NCBI RefSeq assembly: GCF_014697585.1
Contig: NZ_JACJSB010000029.1
Location: 1 to 62,561, forward strand
Reading direction: 5' to 3'
Source: Dolichospermum sp. FACHB-1091
Lineage (GTDB): Bacteria; Cyanobacteriota; Cyanobacteriia; Cyanobacteriales; Nostocaceae
Length of the DNA stretch: 62,561 nucleotides
Below, one piece after another: positions 18,132-27,042 of this stretch (positions within the stretch are counted from its first letter, which is position 1; each line of letters begins with the position of its first letter). The position numbers and the translations under genes were made by a program. The notes beneath the pieces were generated by a model, which saw only the letters and a list, made by a program, of their open reading frames with translations, searched no databases and was not told where the DNA came from.

Positions 18132-18920
18132 TTAAGCCCCCATACCAGAATAGCGTTTTAAACCCTTACGCCATAAAAAACGATTAGCGCCCAAAAATAC
18201 AAGAAACCAACCAATAATTGACAAAAATCCCCTAGTTAAATTTACAGGTAGTCCCACCAAAATACTGGCTGGGAAATTAATCATGTAGGGAAAAGGTGTT
18301 AACATAACTATGTTTCTGATATTTTCAGGAAAGACATCTAAAGGTGCTATTAAACCCGATAAAAATAGAAAAAACAATAACCATAAATTTTCTAAAGCTG
18401 CTGCTCTTTCGGTCCAAAATGCAAACATAGCAAAGGTATATTGAATGATAAATCTTAAAGCAAAAGCCATAATTGCTGTCAAGATAAATAAGCATAAATT
18501 ACCTATATCAGGAAACCAAAAGGCTTGGGGATAGAGAACAAAAAAGAATGTGGATAAAAGTAATACAAAAGGCATTCGAGCGACTCTTTCACCTAAATGA
18601 CTACCAAGATGATGCCAAATTGGATCTAAAGGCTGTAATAATTTTAGAGAAAGTTTACCTTCTAATATTTCTTTTTCAAAGTCATAAATTACCCAAACTA
18701 CACTAATTTGTTTAGTCAGGAAAACAGCAAAGAAATACCGAGCAAAATCCACAGGTTGAAAACCAAATTTACCACTTTCGGCTGCTTGTACCCAAATACC
18801 CATCATAATCATTGGTAGAGAACCTGCTAGAACCCATAGGATTAATTCTGAGCGATATTCCAGCATATAAGCATAGTAAACTGACAGTAAAGTTAAGGCT
18901 TTTTTAATCGCTTTTTTCAT
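18132..18920 (-). CDS. ABC-2 type transporter permease (DUF990-like)
   Basis: A 262-residue membrane protein with six predicted spans and the look of the ABC-2/DUF990 permease group (N-terminal YYAYMLEYRSELILWVLAGSLPMIMMGIW, central FWTERAAALENLWLLFFLFLSGLIAPLDVFPE, late PFPYMINFPASILVG). Such permeases usually come in pairs with one ATPase and export drugs, lipids or polysaccharides. Here only one permease is adjacent to its likely ATPase, encoded upstream on the same strand across a 282-bp repeat-filled gap. The substrate is not known. Confidence 0.85.
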   Translation of the reverse strand: MKKAIKKALTLLSVYYAYMLEYRSELILWVLAGSLPMIMMGIWVQAAESGKFGFQPVDFARYFFAVFLTKQISVVWVIYDFEKEILEGKLSLKLLQPLDPIWHHLGSHLGERVARMPFVLLLSTFFFVLYPQAFWFPDIGNLCLFILTAIMAFALRFIIQYTFAMFAFWTERAAALENLWLLFFLFLSGLIAPLDVFPENIRNIVMLTPFPYMINFPASILVGLPVNLTRGFLSIIGWFLVFLGANRFLWRKGLKRYSGMGA

Positions 18921-19202
18921 AGGTTACAGGGAACAGGGAACAGGGGACAGGGGACAGGGGACAGGGGACAGGGGACAGGTTACAGGTTACAGGTTACAGG
19001 TTACAGGTTACAGGTTACAGGTTACAGTCCAGTCCCCTCCCCTTACTAAGGGGAGGGTTAGGGTGGGGTTTTCAAATAAATCCTTTTTGAAAAACTCGAT
19101 AAGTGACAGGTTACAGGTTACAGGTTATAGGTTACAGGGGACAGGTTACAGGTTACAGTCCAGTCCCCTCCCCTTACTAAGGGGAGGGTTAGGGTGGGGT
19201 TT
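18921..19202. repeat. heptamer arrays and a duplicated segment between two ABC genes
   Basis: Blocks of GGGAACA, GGGGACA and GGTTACA heptamers surround a 79-bp segment (19020-19098) that is repeated at 19151-19229. The repeated segment includes a C-rich/G-rich hairpin (CCTCCCC..GGGGAGG) and the last codons of the ATPase gene. Confidence 0.9.
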
Positions 19203-20183
19203 TCAAATAAATCCTTTTTGAAAAACTCGGCCAATGACCTCTTCTACTGGTGGTTCTGTAACTGTTAAATCTACCACTGCTAAATCAGCTAAAATCCGGG
19301 ATACAGTCTGAGTTAATGCTTCTTGTTGAACAATAAATCTTACCGCTCTTTCTTCGACCATTTGTACATCACCATAGGACATAAGTTGTGCTAATGGTAA
19401 TGCTTGAGCTAATTCGACATAAATTTCTCGATAGGGAGCAAAACTTTCTAATAATCCCTCTAAGCTACCATCATACATTAATTTTCCTTCGTGAATTAAT
19501 AATACTCGTGGACACAAAGCTGTAATATCAGCCATATAATGACTGGTTAATAATACAGTTGCTTGATAAAGTTGATTATATTCCTTTAAAAATTGACGGA
19601 CTCCTACCTGAGCATTAACATCTAACCCTAAAGTGGGTTCGTCTAAAAATAAGATTTGGGGACGGTGTAAAAGTGCGGCTAATATTTCGGCTTTCATTCT
19701 TTCCCCTAATGATAATTTTCGCACCGGTTGAGTTAGTTTACCTTCTAAACCCAACATTTCTGTTAATTCCCCAACGCGACGCTGAAATTCTTTATCAGAA
19801 ATATTATAAACTGCGGCGTTAATTTTGAGAGAATCTAAAGCGGGTAAATCCCAGATTAATTGCTGTTTTTGTCCCATGACTAAAGTGATTTTTTGGAGAA
19901 ATGTTTCCTGACGACGAAAGGGAACAAAACCACCGACCTTAACTACACCACTCGAAGGATGAATTAATCCTGTTAGCATTTTTAAAGTCGTAGTTTTCCC
20001 TGCACCATTGGAACCCAAAAAACCGACAATTTCCCCAGGTTCAATAGTAAAGGAAACGTCTTGAACGGCTTTAATTAAACGATAATTACGACGAAAAAAG
20101 TGGGTAATTGTTCCTCTTATTCCTGGATTTTTAATTGCTACTGGATAGGATTTATTCAGATTTTCTGCAACAATAATTGACAT
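19203..20183 (-). CDS. ABC transporter ATP-binding protein (NatA/DrrA-like exporter type)
   Basis: A 326-residue ATPase subunit. Walker A GSNGAGKT at residues 57-64, signature LSLGERMKAEILAAL, Walker B ILFLDEPTLGLD, and H-loop SHYMADI are all intact. The first 40 residues before the core and the roughly 75-residue C-terminal extension fit the multidrug or polysaccharide exporter subgroup (DrrA-like). It works with the ABC-2 permease downstream. The last eight codons and stop codon (19203-19229) are part of a 79-bp sequence whose second copy lies 131 bp further downstream. Confidence 0.9.
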   Translation of the reverse strand: MSIIVAENLNKSYPVAIKNPGIRGTITHFFRRNYRLIKAVQDVSFTIEPGEIVGFLGSNGAGKTTTLKMLTGLIHPSSGVVKVGGFVPFRRQETFLQKITLVMGQKQQLIWDLPALDSLKINAAVYNISDKEFQRRVGELTEMLGLEGKLTQPVRKLSLGERMKAEILAALLHRPQILFLDEPTLGLDVNAQVGVRQFLKEYNQLYQATVLLTSHYMADITALCPRVLLIHEGKLMYDGSLEGLLESFAPYREIYVELAQALPLAQLMSYGDVQMVEERAVRFIVQQEALTQTVSRILADLAVVDLTVTEPPVEEVIGRVFQKGFI

Positions 20184-20345
20184 AGGGGAATAGGGAATAG
20201 GAAATAGGGAATAATATTAATTATTGCATATCATTGGCTAATAAACTAACTGATCCTGGTTATCCTGATTCGGACTATAATAATGTTGAACGCAGATAAA
20301 CGCAGATAAACGCTGATGGTTTTATGGTTATTCCGTTTATTTGTA

Positions 20346-20367
20346 GGGGTAATTCATGAATTACCCC
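20346..20367. repeat. 22-bp perfect palindrome
   Basis: GGGGTAATTCA followed by its exact reverse complement, 16 bp past the end of the restriction gene (convergent side). It could fold in RNA after that gene's stop codon. Preceded at 20290-20315 by two CGCAGATAAA words. Confidence 0.7.
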
Positions 20368-20383
20368 CTAGGTTGATTGTATA

Positions 20384-23300
20384 TTACCATTCATTCAATG
20401 CTGGTAAGCTTTTAACAATTCTCACGGTTTCTAAGCTGACTCTCACAATCCTTTTGACTAAATCCACTATATAACGGGGATTTTCTGACCAATGGTTAGG
20501 GTCATTAATTATGCCACTATCCTTATCTTTGGTGACTTTGTACCTTTCCATAATCCATTCTAGGGCTGATTTGCCATTTACTATATATTCGTAGGCTTCT
20601 AGGGGGATTTGGGATAGAGTAAGTTTACTATTATAGATGATGATGGTTTTATCTAGGCCGTTTTTATTCTTACCAAAGACCATTTTTTCGACTTGATAAT
20701 CTTGGTGATCTAAATATAAATCTTTTTTAAATTCTTCTAATTCATAAGGTTCTATGGTTTCATAGTTGAGATGATAATACGCTAATTCTCTTCCCGCTTT
20801 ACTGAATGTCCAAAAATCGGCTGTAAAGGGGATTCGTGGTAACATTTTCTTCAGGTCTGACGCAAAGCGTTGTTTATATTCGGGTGAATGTAATACTCCA
20901 TAAATGTAATAGAAGATATCTGATTTGGTGATGGTTGTGTCTTCATATTTTTGCTGATATTCTTTTAATATGCTATCGGGGATGTTTTCTTTTTTGGTGT
21001 ATTGTTCTGTGGTTGCTGTTGCAAATAGTTCTCCTAGTTCGCTTTGTTTTTCGTAGGTATACAAGGGGAAACATAGGTTATTAGATTGTAATTGAACATC
21101 TGGTAATTGATTTACAATATAGCAATTAAAATCTTTGTTAGCACCTATTCCAGTTATACAAATAATTTGATTTTCTACTAAATTATTTGGGAAAGATATT
21201 GGCATTTTATATACATATTCATTAAACTCTCTACTGAAATAAAGCCATTGCTTACAAAAAGGACGATATATAGCAATCTTAATAGATTCTGCTTCTAAAT
21301 CTAATTTTTCGTTTTTACTTAGCCTTTTTTTTAGTCCTCTTGTCCAACTTATACATTTTGGATCATTATTGATTTCATCCTTACCTATTTGATTATTGTA
21401 AACTTCTATCATTCTTTTCATATTATATAAAACAGAGGAATAAGAAAAGTTATATGTCCAAGAATCTCTATTTGTTTGAAGTCCATTGGATGAAAGTATA
21501 AAAATATTTTTTTGTTCTTTTTTATCACCCAATGAAATAAAACTTTCAAAATCATCATTGCGTTGGTTAATCCAATCATAATTTTCATTAGGGGTTATTT
21601 CTTGCCATTTCATAGTAGAAATATCACCTAAATTTTTAATAATATCTAGTTTTTCTGTTCGTTTTAAATAGTCACCAATATCATGATAAAAAAGTTGACA
21701 ATTTCCTTTATTTTCGGGATTTTTAATAAGTACAGTAATAGCTATTGGTGCTAAACTTCCTCCTTTTCCACCTAATGCAGCAAATAAAGGATGTCCTTCT
21801 TTACGACAAGTTTCTCCAGAAGTTCTTCCATTTCCTCTTAAATTAAAGTAATAAATACTTGTAAAATCATCTACTAAGCATTTTCTTAAACCATCAGCAG
21901 AGTTGCTATCAAGAAAAGAACCATTTGTAACAAAACAAACTATACCTTTATCTTTAATTCTATCAGTTGCCCAACGAATAGCCCTAATATAAGAATCATA
22001 AAGGCTGTTTTTATTCGTAGCTGTGGAATATTTAGCGTAACTATTGGCAATTTTTTGATCTAAATTTTCATATTTGAGATTTTGATTATTGTCATTAGCA
22101 CTTTTTTGTCCGCCAGAATAAGGAGGATTACCAATAATCACAGTAATATCCCTTTGCTTTTGATTAATTACCCGTTGATTATTTTCAGGAAAGATACTTT
22201 CTAACAAATAACCTTCATTTTCAAACATTTGAAATGTATCAGTTAAAACAATGCCATTAAAAGGTTGATACCCCCCCCTTACCCCCCCCTTATTAAGGGG
22301 GGGGGAATCTAAGCCCCCCTTTGCAAGGGGGGTTGGGGGGTATTGAGTTAAAAAATGATAACTTTCCTCAATATTAATTGCTGCAATATAATAAGCTAAT
22401 AAAACAATCTCATTACAATGTAACTCATAACTAAACTTCCGTTGTAAATCCTCTGGTTTAATTAACCCACTTTGCAACAACCGCACCATAAAAGTACCCG
22501 TCCCAGTAAAGGGGTCTAAAATATGCACACCTTCATCAGTTAAACCCACTCCAAACTCTTGTTTTAAAGCAAAATCAGCACTTTTAATAATAAAATCTAC
22601 CACTTCCACGGGAGTATAAACAATTCCCAATCTTTCTACCAACCGGGGAAAAGCCGCACGGAAAAATTTATCATATAATTCAATAATGATCCGCTGTTTT
22701 CCTTCCGCATTATCAATACCACTAGCTTTTTTTCTGACACTTTCATAAAACTTGTCTAAAGTCTTGACTTCTTTCTGCAAAGATTGACCTTCTAACACAT
22801 CTAACATTCTTTGCATTGTCTGGGAAACCGGGTTATATTTAGTAAATTCGTAACCCTCAAACAAAGCATCAAAAACCGGTTTGGTAATTAAGTGTTGAGA
22901 TAACATTTCAATGGCTTCATCTTCGGTGACATTAGGATTAATATTTTGATGTAATCCTGTGATAAACTCATCAAATACTTTTTTCGCTTCCGATTCTGAA
23001 TTTTCTAATAAAGCCTTAATTCGGGAAATGTGAGTATCAGCAATCTCCGCTACATTTTTAGCCCATTTTTCCCAATACTGTCTATCACCACATTTAGTAA
23101 CTATTTTCGCATAAATGGCATTTCTCCATTCTTCAATGGGAAAATTTAATTCTAATTGTTTGTAAGAACTGCCTTTTTTTGCACTTTGAGAACTACCATC
23201 ATTTTCAGTTTTACCTCCCACTCCAATAACAGCAATTTGGGGAGGACGACGTTTATTTAATTCTATTTTATTGACAGTATCATTAAATCTTTCATCATGA

Positions 23301-25378
23301 GAACGTAAAGCCTGTAAAACTCGCCAAATTACCTGATATTTTTGATTATCTTTTAAAGCGACTTCGGGAGGTATATCAGCAGGAATACCAACCGGTAAAA
23401 TGATATAACCGTATTTTTTCCCCTCAGCTTTTCTCATCACTCTACCAACGGACTGTACCACATCCACGACAGAATTACGAGGAGTGAGAAACATCACAGC
23501 ATCTAACGCAGGAACATCCACACCTTCGGATAAACACCGCGCATTTGATAAAATTCGACAGATATTACCGCTATTTCCCCCCTTTGTAGGAGTTAGGGGA
23601 AGTTCAGCTTTTAACCATTCTAATTTACTGTTTCTTTCTAAAGAATTTTGAGTACCATCAACGTGGTCTAAATTACATTCTAAGAAATCTTCATCATCAG
23701 GATTCAATTGTTGATATTGATTAATAATATCAGCGAATACATCAACAATCTTTTTAGAATCTTTAATACTACGAGAAAAAGCCACTGCACGTTTCATAGG
23801 GTTATTATCTTCTATATCTTCTCCCGTTGCATCTTTGAGTAAACGTTTAGCTAAACCATTCCAACAACCGACAATTTTAACTGCATCATCTAAATTTAAC
23901 TCATTATTTGCGTCTGCTAATTGTTGTTGAAAAGTTGCGCTAACAAATTTTTCATCAACAGCTAAAACCATCACTTTATAATCAGTTAATAAACCAGTGC
24001 TGACAGCTTCCCCAAAATTTAACCTATGAAATTCTTGACCATAGATATCTACATCATCCATTGAACATAAAAAAGCGTCGTTTTCCTGTGCTTGGACTTT
24101 GGTATCATCACTGTAAATTTTCGGGGTTGCTGTCATATAAAGACGTTTTTTAGCTTGGATAAAATCTTGATTATGTACCTTCACAAAATAAGATTCATCT
24201 TCACCAGCAATAGTTACTCCTGTGGTTCTATGGGCTTCATCACAGATAATTAAATCAAACTCTGGTAAACCTTTTTTCTGTGCATCGGAAATTGCTTGAA
24301 TTGATTGATAAGTTGAGAAAATAACGGTTAATTCTGATTGATTATGTTGATTTTGATTTTGTAGAGACGTTGGATTTTTTTGTAGAGACGTTGGATTTTT
24401 TTGTAGAGACGTTGGATTTTTTTGTAGAGACGTTGGATTTTTTTGTAGAGACGTTCCATGGAACGTCTCTACATTTGGGGTATTATTAACATTTGCGGTA
24501 TTATTTTCACGGATTTTTTGATAGGATTTTATAATATCTTGGGCGTTAGTAGTGGGAGGAAACGCTAAATCATTAACAGTAATATCTGCAACATCATCAT
24601 TTTTAGATTTTTTCTTATTTTTACCCACATTCACATCAGAACAAACTGCAATACTATGAAAATTAATATCAGTTTCAGCAGTCCATTCTCGCAAAGTTTG
24701 GGAAAGTAAAGAAATAGAAGGAACTAAAAAGAGAATTAAATTATTTTCTTTAGGGAAATTTTCCGCAATTTTCAAAGCAGTAAAGGTTTTACCCGTACCG
24801 CAAGCCATAATTAATTTACCTCTATCTCCCGTTTTAAACCCAGCGAGGACTTTTTCTAAAGCGGTTTGTTGGTGGGGACGAATTTGTTTTTTAGGTTTAA
24901 GTTCTAAATGATCAGGATTTTTTAAACTGAATTTATCCCAATCAATGGGACTATTTTGTAAAGCAAAAATATCAGCACGAATAACAGGAATTTGTTGATT
25001 TTCTAATGCTGCTTCGGCGTTTTTACTCCATTTTGCAGTAGTAGAAATAATCATCCGTGTTTTAAATAAATTTGTCCCGGAAGCGGTGAAAAATGAATCT
25101 ATATCTGATTTTTGTAAAGTGTAATCTAAATCATAACATTTACATTGAATAGCACAATAATCTCCAGTATTGCGCTCTACTGCTACTAAGTCAATTCCTG
25201 TATCTGGCATATTTCCGCGTTTAGGGAAATCCATCCATAACCAAACTTGGCTAAAATGGTCTTTATAAAAGGGATCAGTTTTGAGATAATTTAACATTAA
25301 TCTTTCAAATTTATCACCTAAATCACGGGGAGAGGTGGAAGTTGATTGAATTTCGTTTAATGCTTTGTAAATAGTCAT
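20384..25378 (-). CDS. single-chain restriction-modification enzyme, type ISP architecture
   Basis: One polypeptide of 1664 residues combining all R-M activities. An N-terminal Mrr-like nuclease carries D63 (GID) and Q78-x-K80 (IQCKCY). The SF2 ATPase/translocase has Walker A GTGKT at 194-198 and DEAH near 380. Next comes a helical coupler, then an N6-adenine methyltransferase with motif I DPFTGTGTF (about 953) and motif IV NPPY (about 1083), and a C-terminal target-recognition region. This is the order of LlaGI/LlaBIII-type enzymes, which cleave unmodified phage DNA after one-dimensional translocation. The start is ATG 25378, with AGGAG 10 bp upstream; a longer frame from 25438 lacks such a site. 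Dispersed repeats are inserted in frame at three places. No separate specificity or control gene is adjacent. Confidence 0.9.
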   Translation of the reverse strand: MTIYKALNEIQSTSTSPRDLGDKFERLMLNYLKTDPFYKDHFSQVWLWMDFPKRGNMPDTGIDLVAVERNTGDYCAIQCKCYDLDYTLQKSDIDSFFTASGTNLFKTRMIISTTAKWSKNAEAALENQQIPVIRADIFALQNSPIDWDKFSLKNPDHLELKPKKQIRPHQQTALEKVLAGFKTGDRGKLIMACGTGKTFTALKIAENFPKENNLILFLVPSISLLSQTLREWTAETDINFHSIAVCSDVNVGKNKKKSKNDDVADITVNDLAFPPTTNAQDIIKSYQKIRENNTANVNNTPNVETFHGTSLQKNPTSLQKNPTSLQKNPTSLQKNPTSLQNQNQHNQSELTVIFSTYQSIQAISDAQKKGLPEFDLIICDEAHRTTGVTIAGEDESYFVKVHNQDFIQAKKRLYMTATPKIYSDDTKVQAQENDAFLCSMDDVDIYGQEFHRLNFGEAVSTGLLTDYKVMVLAVDEKFVSATFQQQLADANNELNLDDAVKIVGCWNGLAKRLLKDATGEDIEDNNPMKRAVAFSRSIKDSKKIVDVFADIINQYQQLNPDDEDFLECNLDHVDGTQNSLERNSKLEWLKAELPLTPTKGGNSGNICRILSNARCLSEGVDVPALDAVMFLTPRNSVVDVVQSVGRVMRKAEGKKYGYIILPVGIPADIPPEVALKDNQKYQVIWRVLQALRSHDERFNDTVNKIELNKRRPPQIAVIGVGGKTENDGSSQSAKKGSSYKQLELNFPIEEWRNAIYAKIVTKCGDRQYWEKWAKNVAEIADTHISRIKALLENSESEAKKVFDEFITGLHQNINPNVTEDEAIEMLSQHLITKPVFDALFEGYEFTKYNPVSQTMQRMLDVLEGQSLQKEVKTLDKFYESVRKKASGIDNAEGKQRIIIELYDKFFRAAFPRLVERLGIVYTPVEVVDFIIKSADFALKQEFGVGLTDEGVHILDPFTGTGTFMVRLLQSGLIKPEDLQRKFSYELHCNEIVLLAYYIAAINIEESYHFLTQYPPTPLAKGGLDSPPLNKGGVRGGYQPFNGIVLTDTFQMFENEGYLLESIFPENNQRVINQKQRDITVIIGNPPYSGGQKSANDNNQNLKYENLDQKIANSYAKYSTATNKNSLYDSYIRAIRWATDRIKDKGIVCFVTNGSFLDSNSADGLRKCLVDDFTSIYYFNLRGNGRTSGETCRKEGHPLFAALGGKGGSLAPIAITVLIKNPENKGNCQLFYHDIGDYLKRTEKLDIIKNLGDISTMKWQEITPNENYDWINQRNDDFESFISLGDKKEQKNIFILSSNGLQTNRDSWTYNFSYSSVLYNMKRMIEVYNNQIGKDEINNDPKCISWTRGLKKRLSKNEKLDLEAESIKIAIYRPFCKQWLYFSREFNEYVYKMPISFPNNLVENQIICITGIGANKDFNCYIVNQLPDVQLQSNNLCFPLYTYEKQSELGELFATATTEQYTKKENIPDSILKEYQQKYEDTTITKSDIFYYIYGVLHSPEYKQRFASDLKKMLPRIPFTADFWTFSKAGRELAYYHLNYETIEPYELEEFKKDLYLDHQDYQVEKMVFGKNKNGLDKTIIIYNSKLTLSQIPLEAYEYIVNGKSALEWIMERYKVTKDKDSGIINDPNHWSENPRYIVDLVKRIVRVSLETVRIVKSLPALNEW
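22269..22343. repeat. C/G-rich palindromic repeat inside the restriction gene
   Basis: Two back-to-back hairpins (ACCCCCCCCTTATTAAGGGG and AGCCCCCCTTTGCAAGGGGGG), 75 bp. It is translated in frame as a PPTPLAKGG..PPLNKGGVRGG segment near residues 1012-1037, between the two methyltransferase motifs. The nucleotide pattern is that of an intergenic cyanobacterial palindrome. Confidence 0.85.
24361..24473. repeat. 21-bp tandem repeat ending in a 30-bp palindrome inside the restriction gene
   Basis: Four copies of a 21-bp unit (GTAGAGACGTTGGATTTTTT-T) precede a perfect palindrome at 24444-24473 (TGTAGAGACGTTCCA and its complement). All are in frame and encode SLQKNPT heptapeptides near residues 302-339 of the ATPase domain. 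The same palindrome family occurs between genes at 35173-35202. Confidence 0.95.
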
Positions 25379-25438
25379 TTTTATATTTCTCCTTTTTTTT
25401 AGATCCCCTTCTCGTTTTCTCTTTCCCACCCAGAGCAT

Positions 25439-25727
25439 GGCAATGAGACTATGGATTAATATAATAACTACACTTACGTATAGTTGTAAAGTCCTGATAG
25501 GATTAATTTATATTAACTTGTATTAACTTATATTAACTTCTGCTGACTTTTTATCAAGAAAACTTTGCACCTTCGCATCTTAGTGGAAAATATGGGAAAG
25601 ATAAAGATAATTAATACCGCTATTATGCAACACCAAAAAACAGGCTCAAATCTGTTATTTCACAGAATACAATATATAAGTTATAATGAGTAACAACAGT
25701 TTGAGCTATCTACCAAGATTTTAAATC
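25439..25727. other. divergent-side intergenic gap, 289 bp
   Basis: AT-rich, with near-repeats of TATTAACTT around 25508-25540. No gene or clear terminator seen. It separates two minus-strand genes. Confidence 0.4.
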
Positions 25728-26792
25728 CTATAATAAGTCCGTAAATCGGCCATCGTTTTGCAAAGTTTTCAGGATCTGCTTAATTTCCTGGGTACGATCC
25801 TTCTTCACTACTAGGGTAACATTGCGATCGCGGACAATGACCACATCTTCTAAACCGATAGTAACAATTACATCATCAGGATTGGAGGCATAAATAATAG
25901 CTCCTTGAGTATCTAAGCCAACATGAGTAGCAAGTTCTACATTAGGATTATCCTCTTGTTTTAGCAAACGTTCAATAGCATTCCAATCACCCAAATCATC
26001 CCAACCAAATGCCACAGGTAAAACATAAGCTAAACTAGTTTTTTCCATCAGCGCGTAATCTATACTTTTTTTAGGTAACTGGGGATAAATATCAGGGCCA
26101 TATTGTTCTAAAGGTTGGATAATTTCCGGTGCATGAGTGCGTAATTCTGCTAAAACAACACCGGCTTGAAAAACGAACATACCACTATTCCAGCTAAACC
26201 GTCCCGTAGATAAAAAAGTTGCGGCCGTTTCCCGGTCCGGCTTTTCAGTAAAACGGTGAACATGATAAGCTGGCAAGCTATTAAAGTCACATAATTTTTC
26301 ACCTTGCTCAATATAACCATAGCCAGTTGATGGAAAATTAGGTTTGATCCCCAAGGTCACTATTGCCGGGGTACTTCTTGCTAACTCGGTAGCAGCAGAC
26401 AGGGTAGCTAAAAATACCTCTGGGTCAGCAATCCAGTGGTCAGCCGGGAAAAAACCAATCATAGCGTTTTCTCCGTAACGCCTTTTAATTTCTAAACTTG
26501 CCCAAGCCACAGCAGCAGCAGTGTCTCGTCCCACGCATTCAATGAGTAAATTTGATTCTAGTAAATCAGGAAGTTGTTCTCTCACCCCTTGGGCAATGGC
26601 GCTAGAGGTAATTACCCACAAGTTTTGCCAACCGTCAGCTAATGGTAACAATCGTTCAGCAGTTGCTTGTAGTAAGCTTTTAGAGCTACCATCAAGACTT
26701 AAAAATTGTTTAGGTTTGTCCAGTCGGCTCAAAGGCCAAAAACGTTCACCTTTACCACCTGCTAAAATCACAGGAAAAAATAAATTATTCAT
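25728..26792 (-). CDS. manC: mannose-1-phosphate guanylyltransferase
   Basis: Makes GDP-mannose from mannose-1-phosphate and GTP for polysaccharide and glycan synthesis in the cytosol. It carries the nucleotidyltransferase signature VILAGGKGERFWPLSRLDKPKQFLSL at the N-terminus, GFFPADHWI (metal/sugar site) near 112, GYGYIEQGE, FTEKPDR and WNSGMFVF typical of the family, and VAFGWDDLGDWNAI near 275. From ATG 26792 it has 354 residues. An in-frame ATG at 26837 would add 15 residues before the conserved strand, and neither start has a good Shine-Dalgarno. It lacks the C-terminal cupin isomerase domain of bifunctional ManC/AlgA. Divergent from the LCP gene. Confidence 0.92.
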   Translation of the reverse strand: MNNLFFPVILAGGKGERFWPLSRLDKPKQFLSLDGSSKSLLQATAERLLPLADGWQNLWVITSSAIAQGVREQLPDLLESNLLIECVGRDTAAAVAWASLEIKRRYGENAMIGFFPADHWIADPEVFLATLSAATELARSTPAIVTLGIKPNFPSTGYGYIEQGEKLCDFNSLPAYHVHRFTEKPDRETAATFLSTGRFSWNSGMFVFQAGVVLAELRTHAPEIIQPLEQYGPDIYPQLPKKSIDYALMEKTSLAYVLPVAFGWDDLGDWNAIERLLKQEDNPNVELATHVGLDTQGAIIYASNPDDVIVTIGLEDVVIVRDRNVTLVVKKDRTQEIKQILKTLQNDGRFTDLL

Positions 26793-27042
26793 ACTGGAAA
26801 GCATACCCAATGCAGAACAATACAAGTTTACATCCATTTAATTTTGTTAATTTTGAATTTTGGATGATCTTGACTGATAATTTCGGTTAGTTAAGTATGT
26901 TGTAATTATCACAGATTAAAACTGTGAGAACGGTAAAACCCAACAAAATCTGGCTGATGCTTTTCTAAAATCCAAAATTTGCACTGTCAACTTTTACAGT
27001 GGCAATATTTGTAGCTTGTATTAACATACCTTTAAGGAGTGG

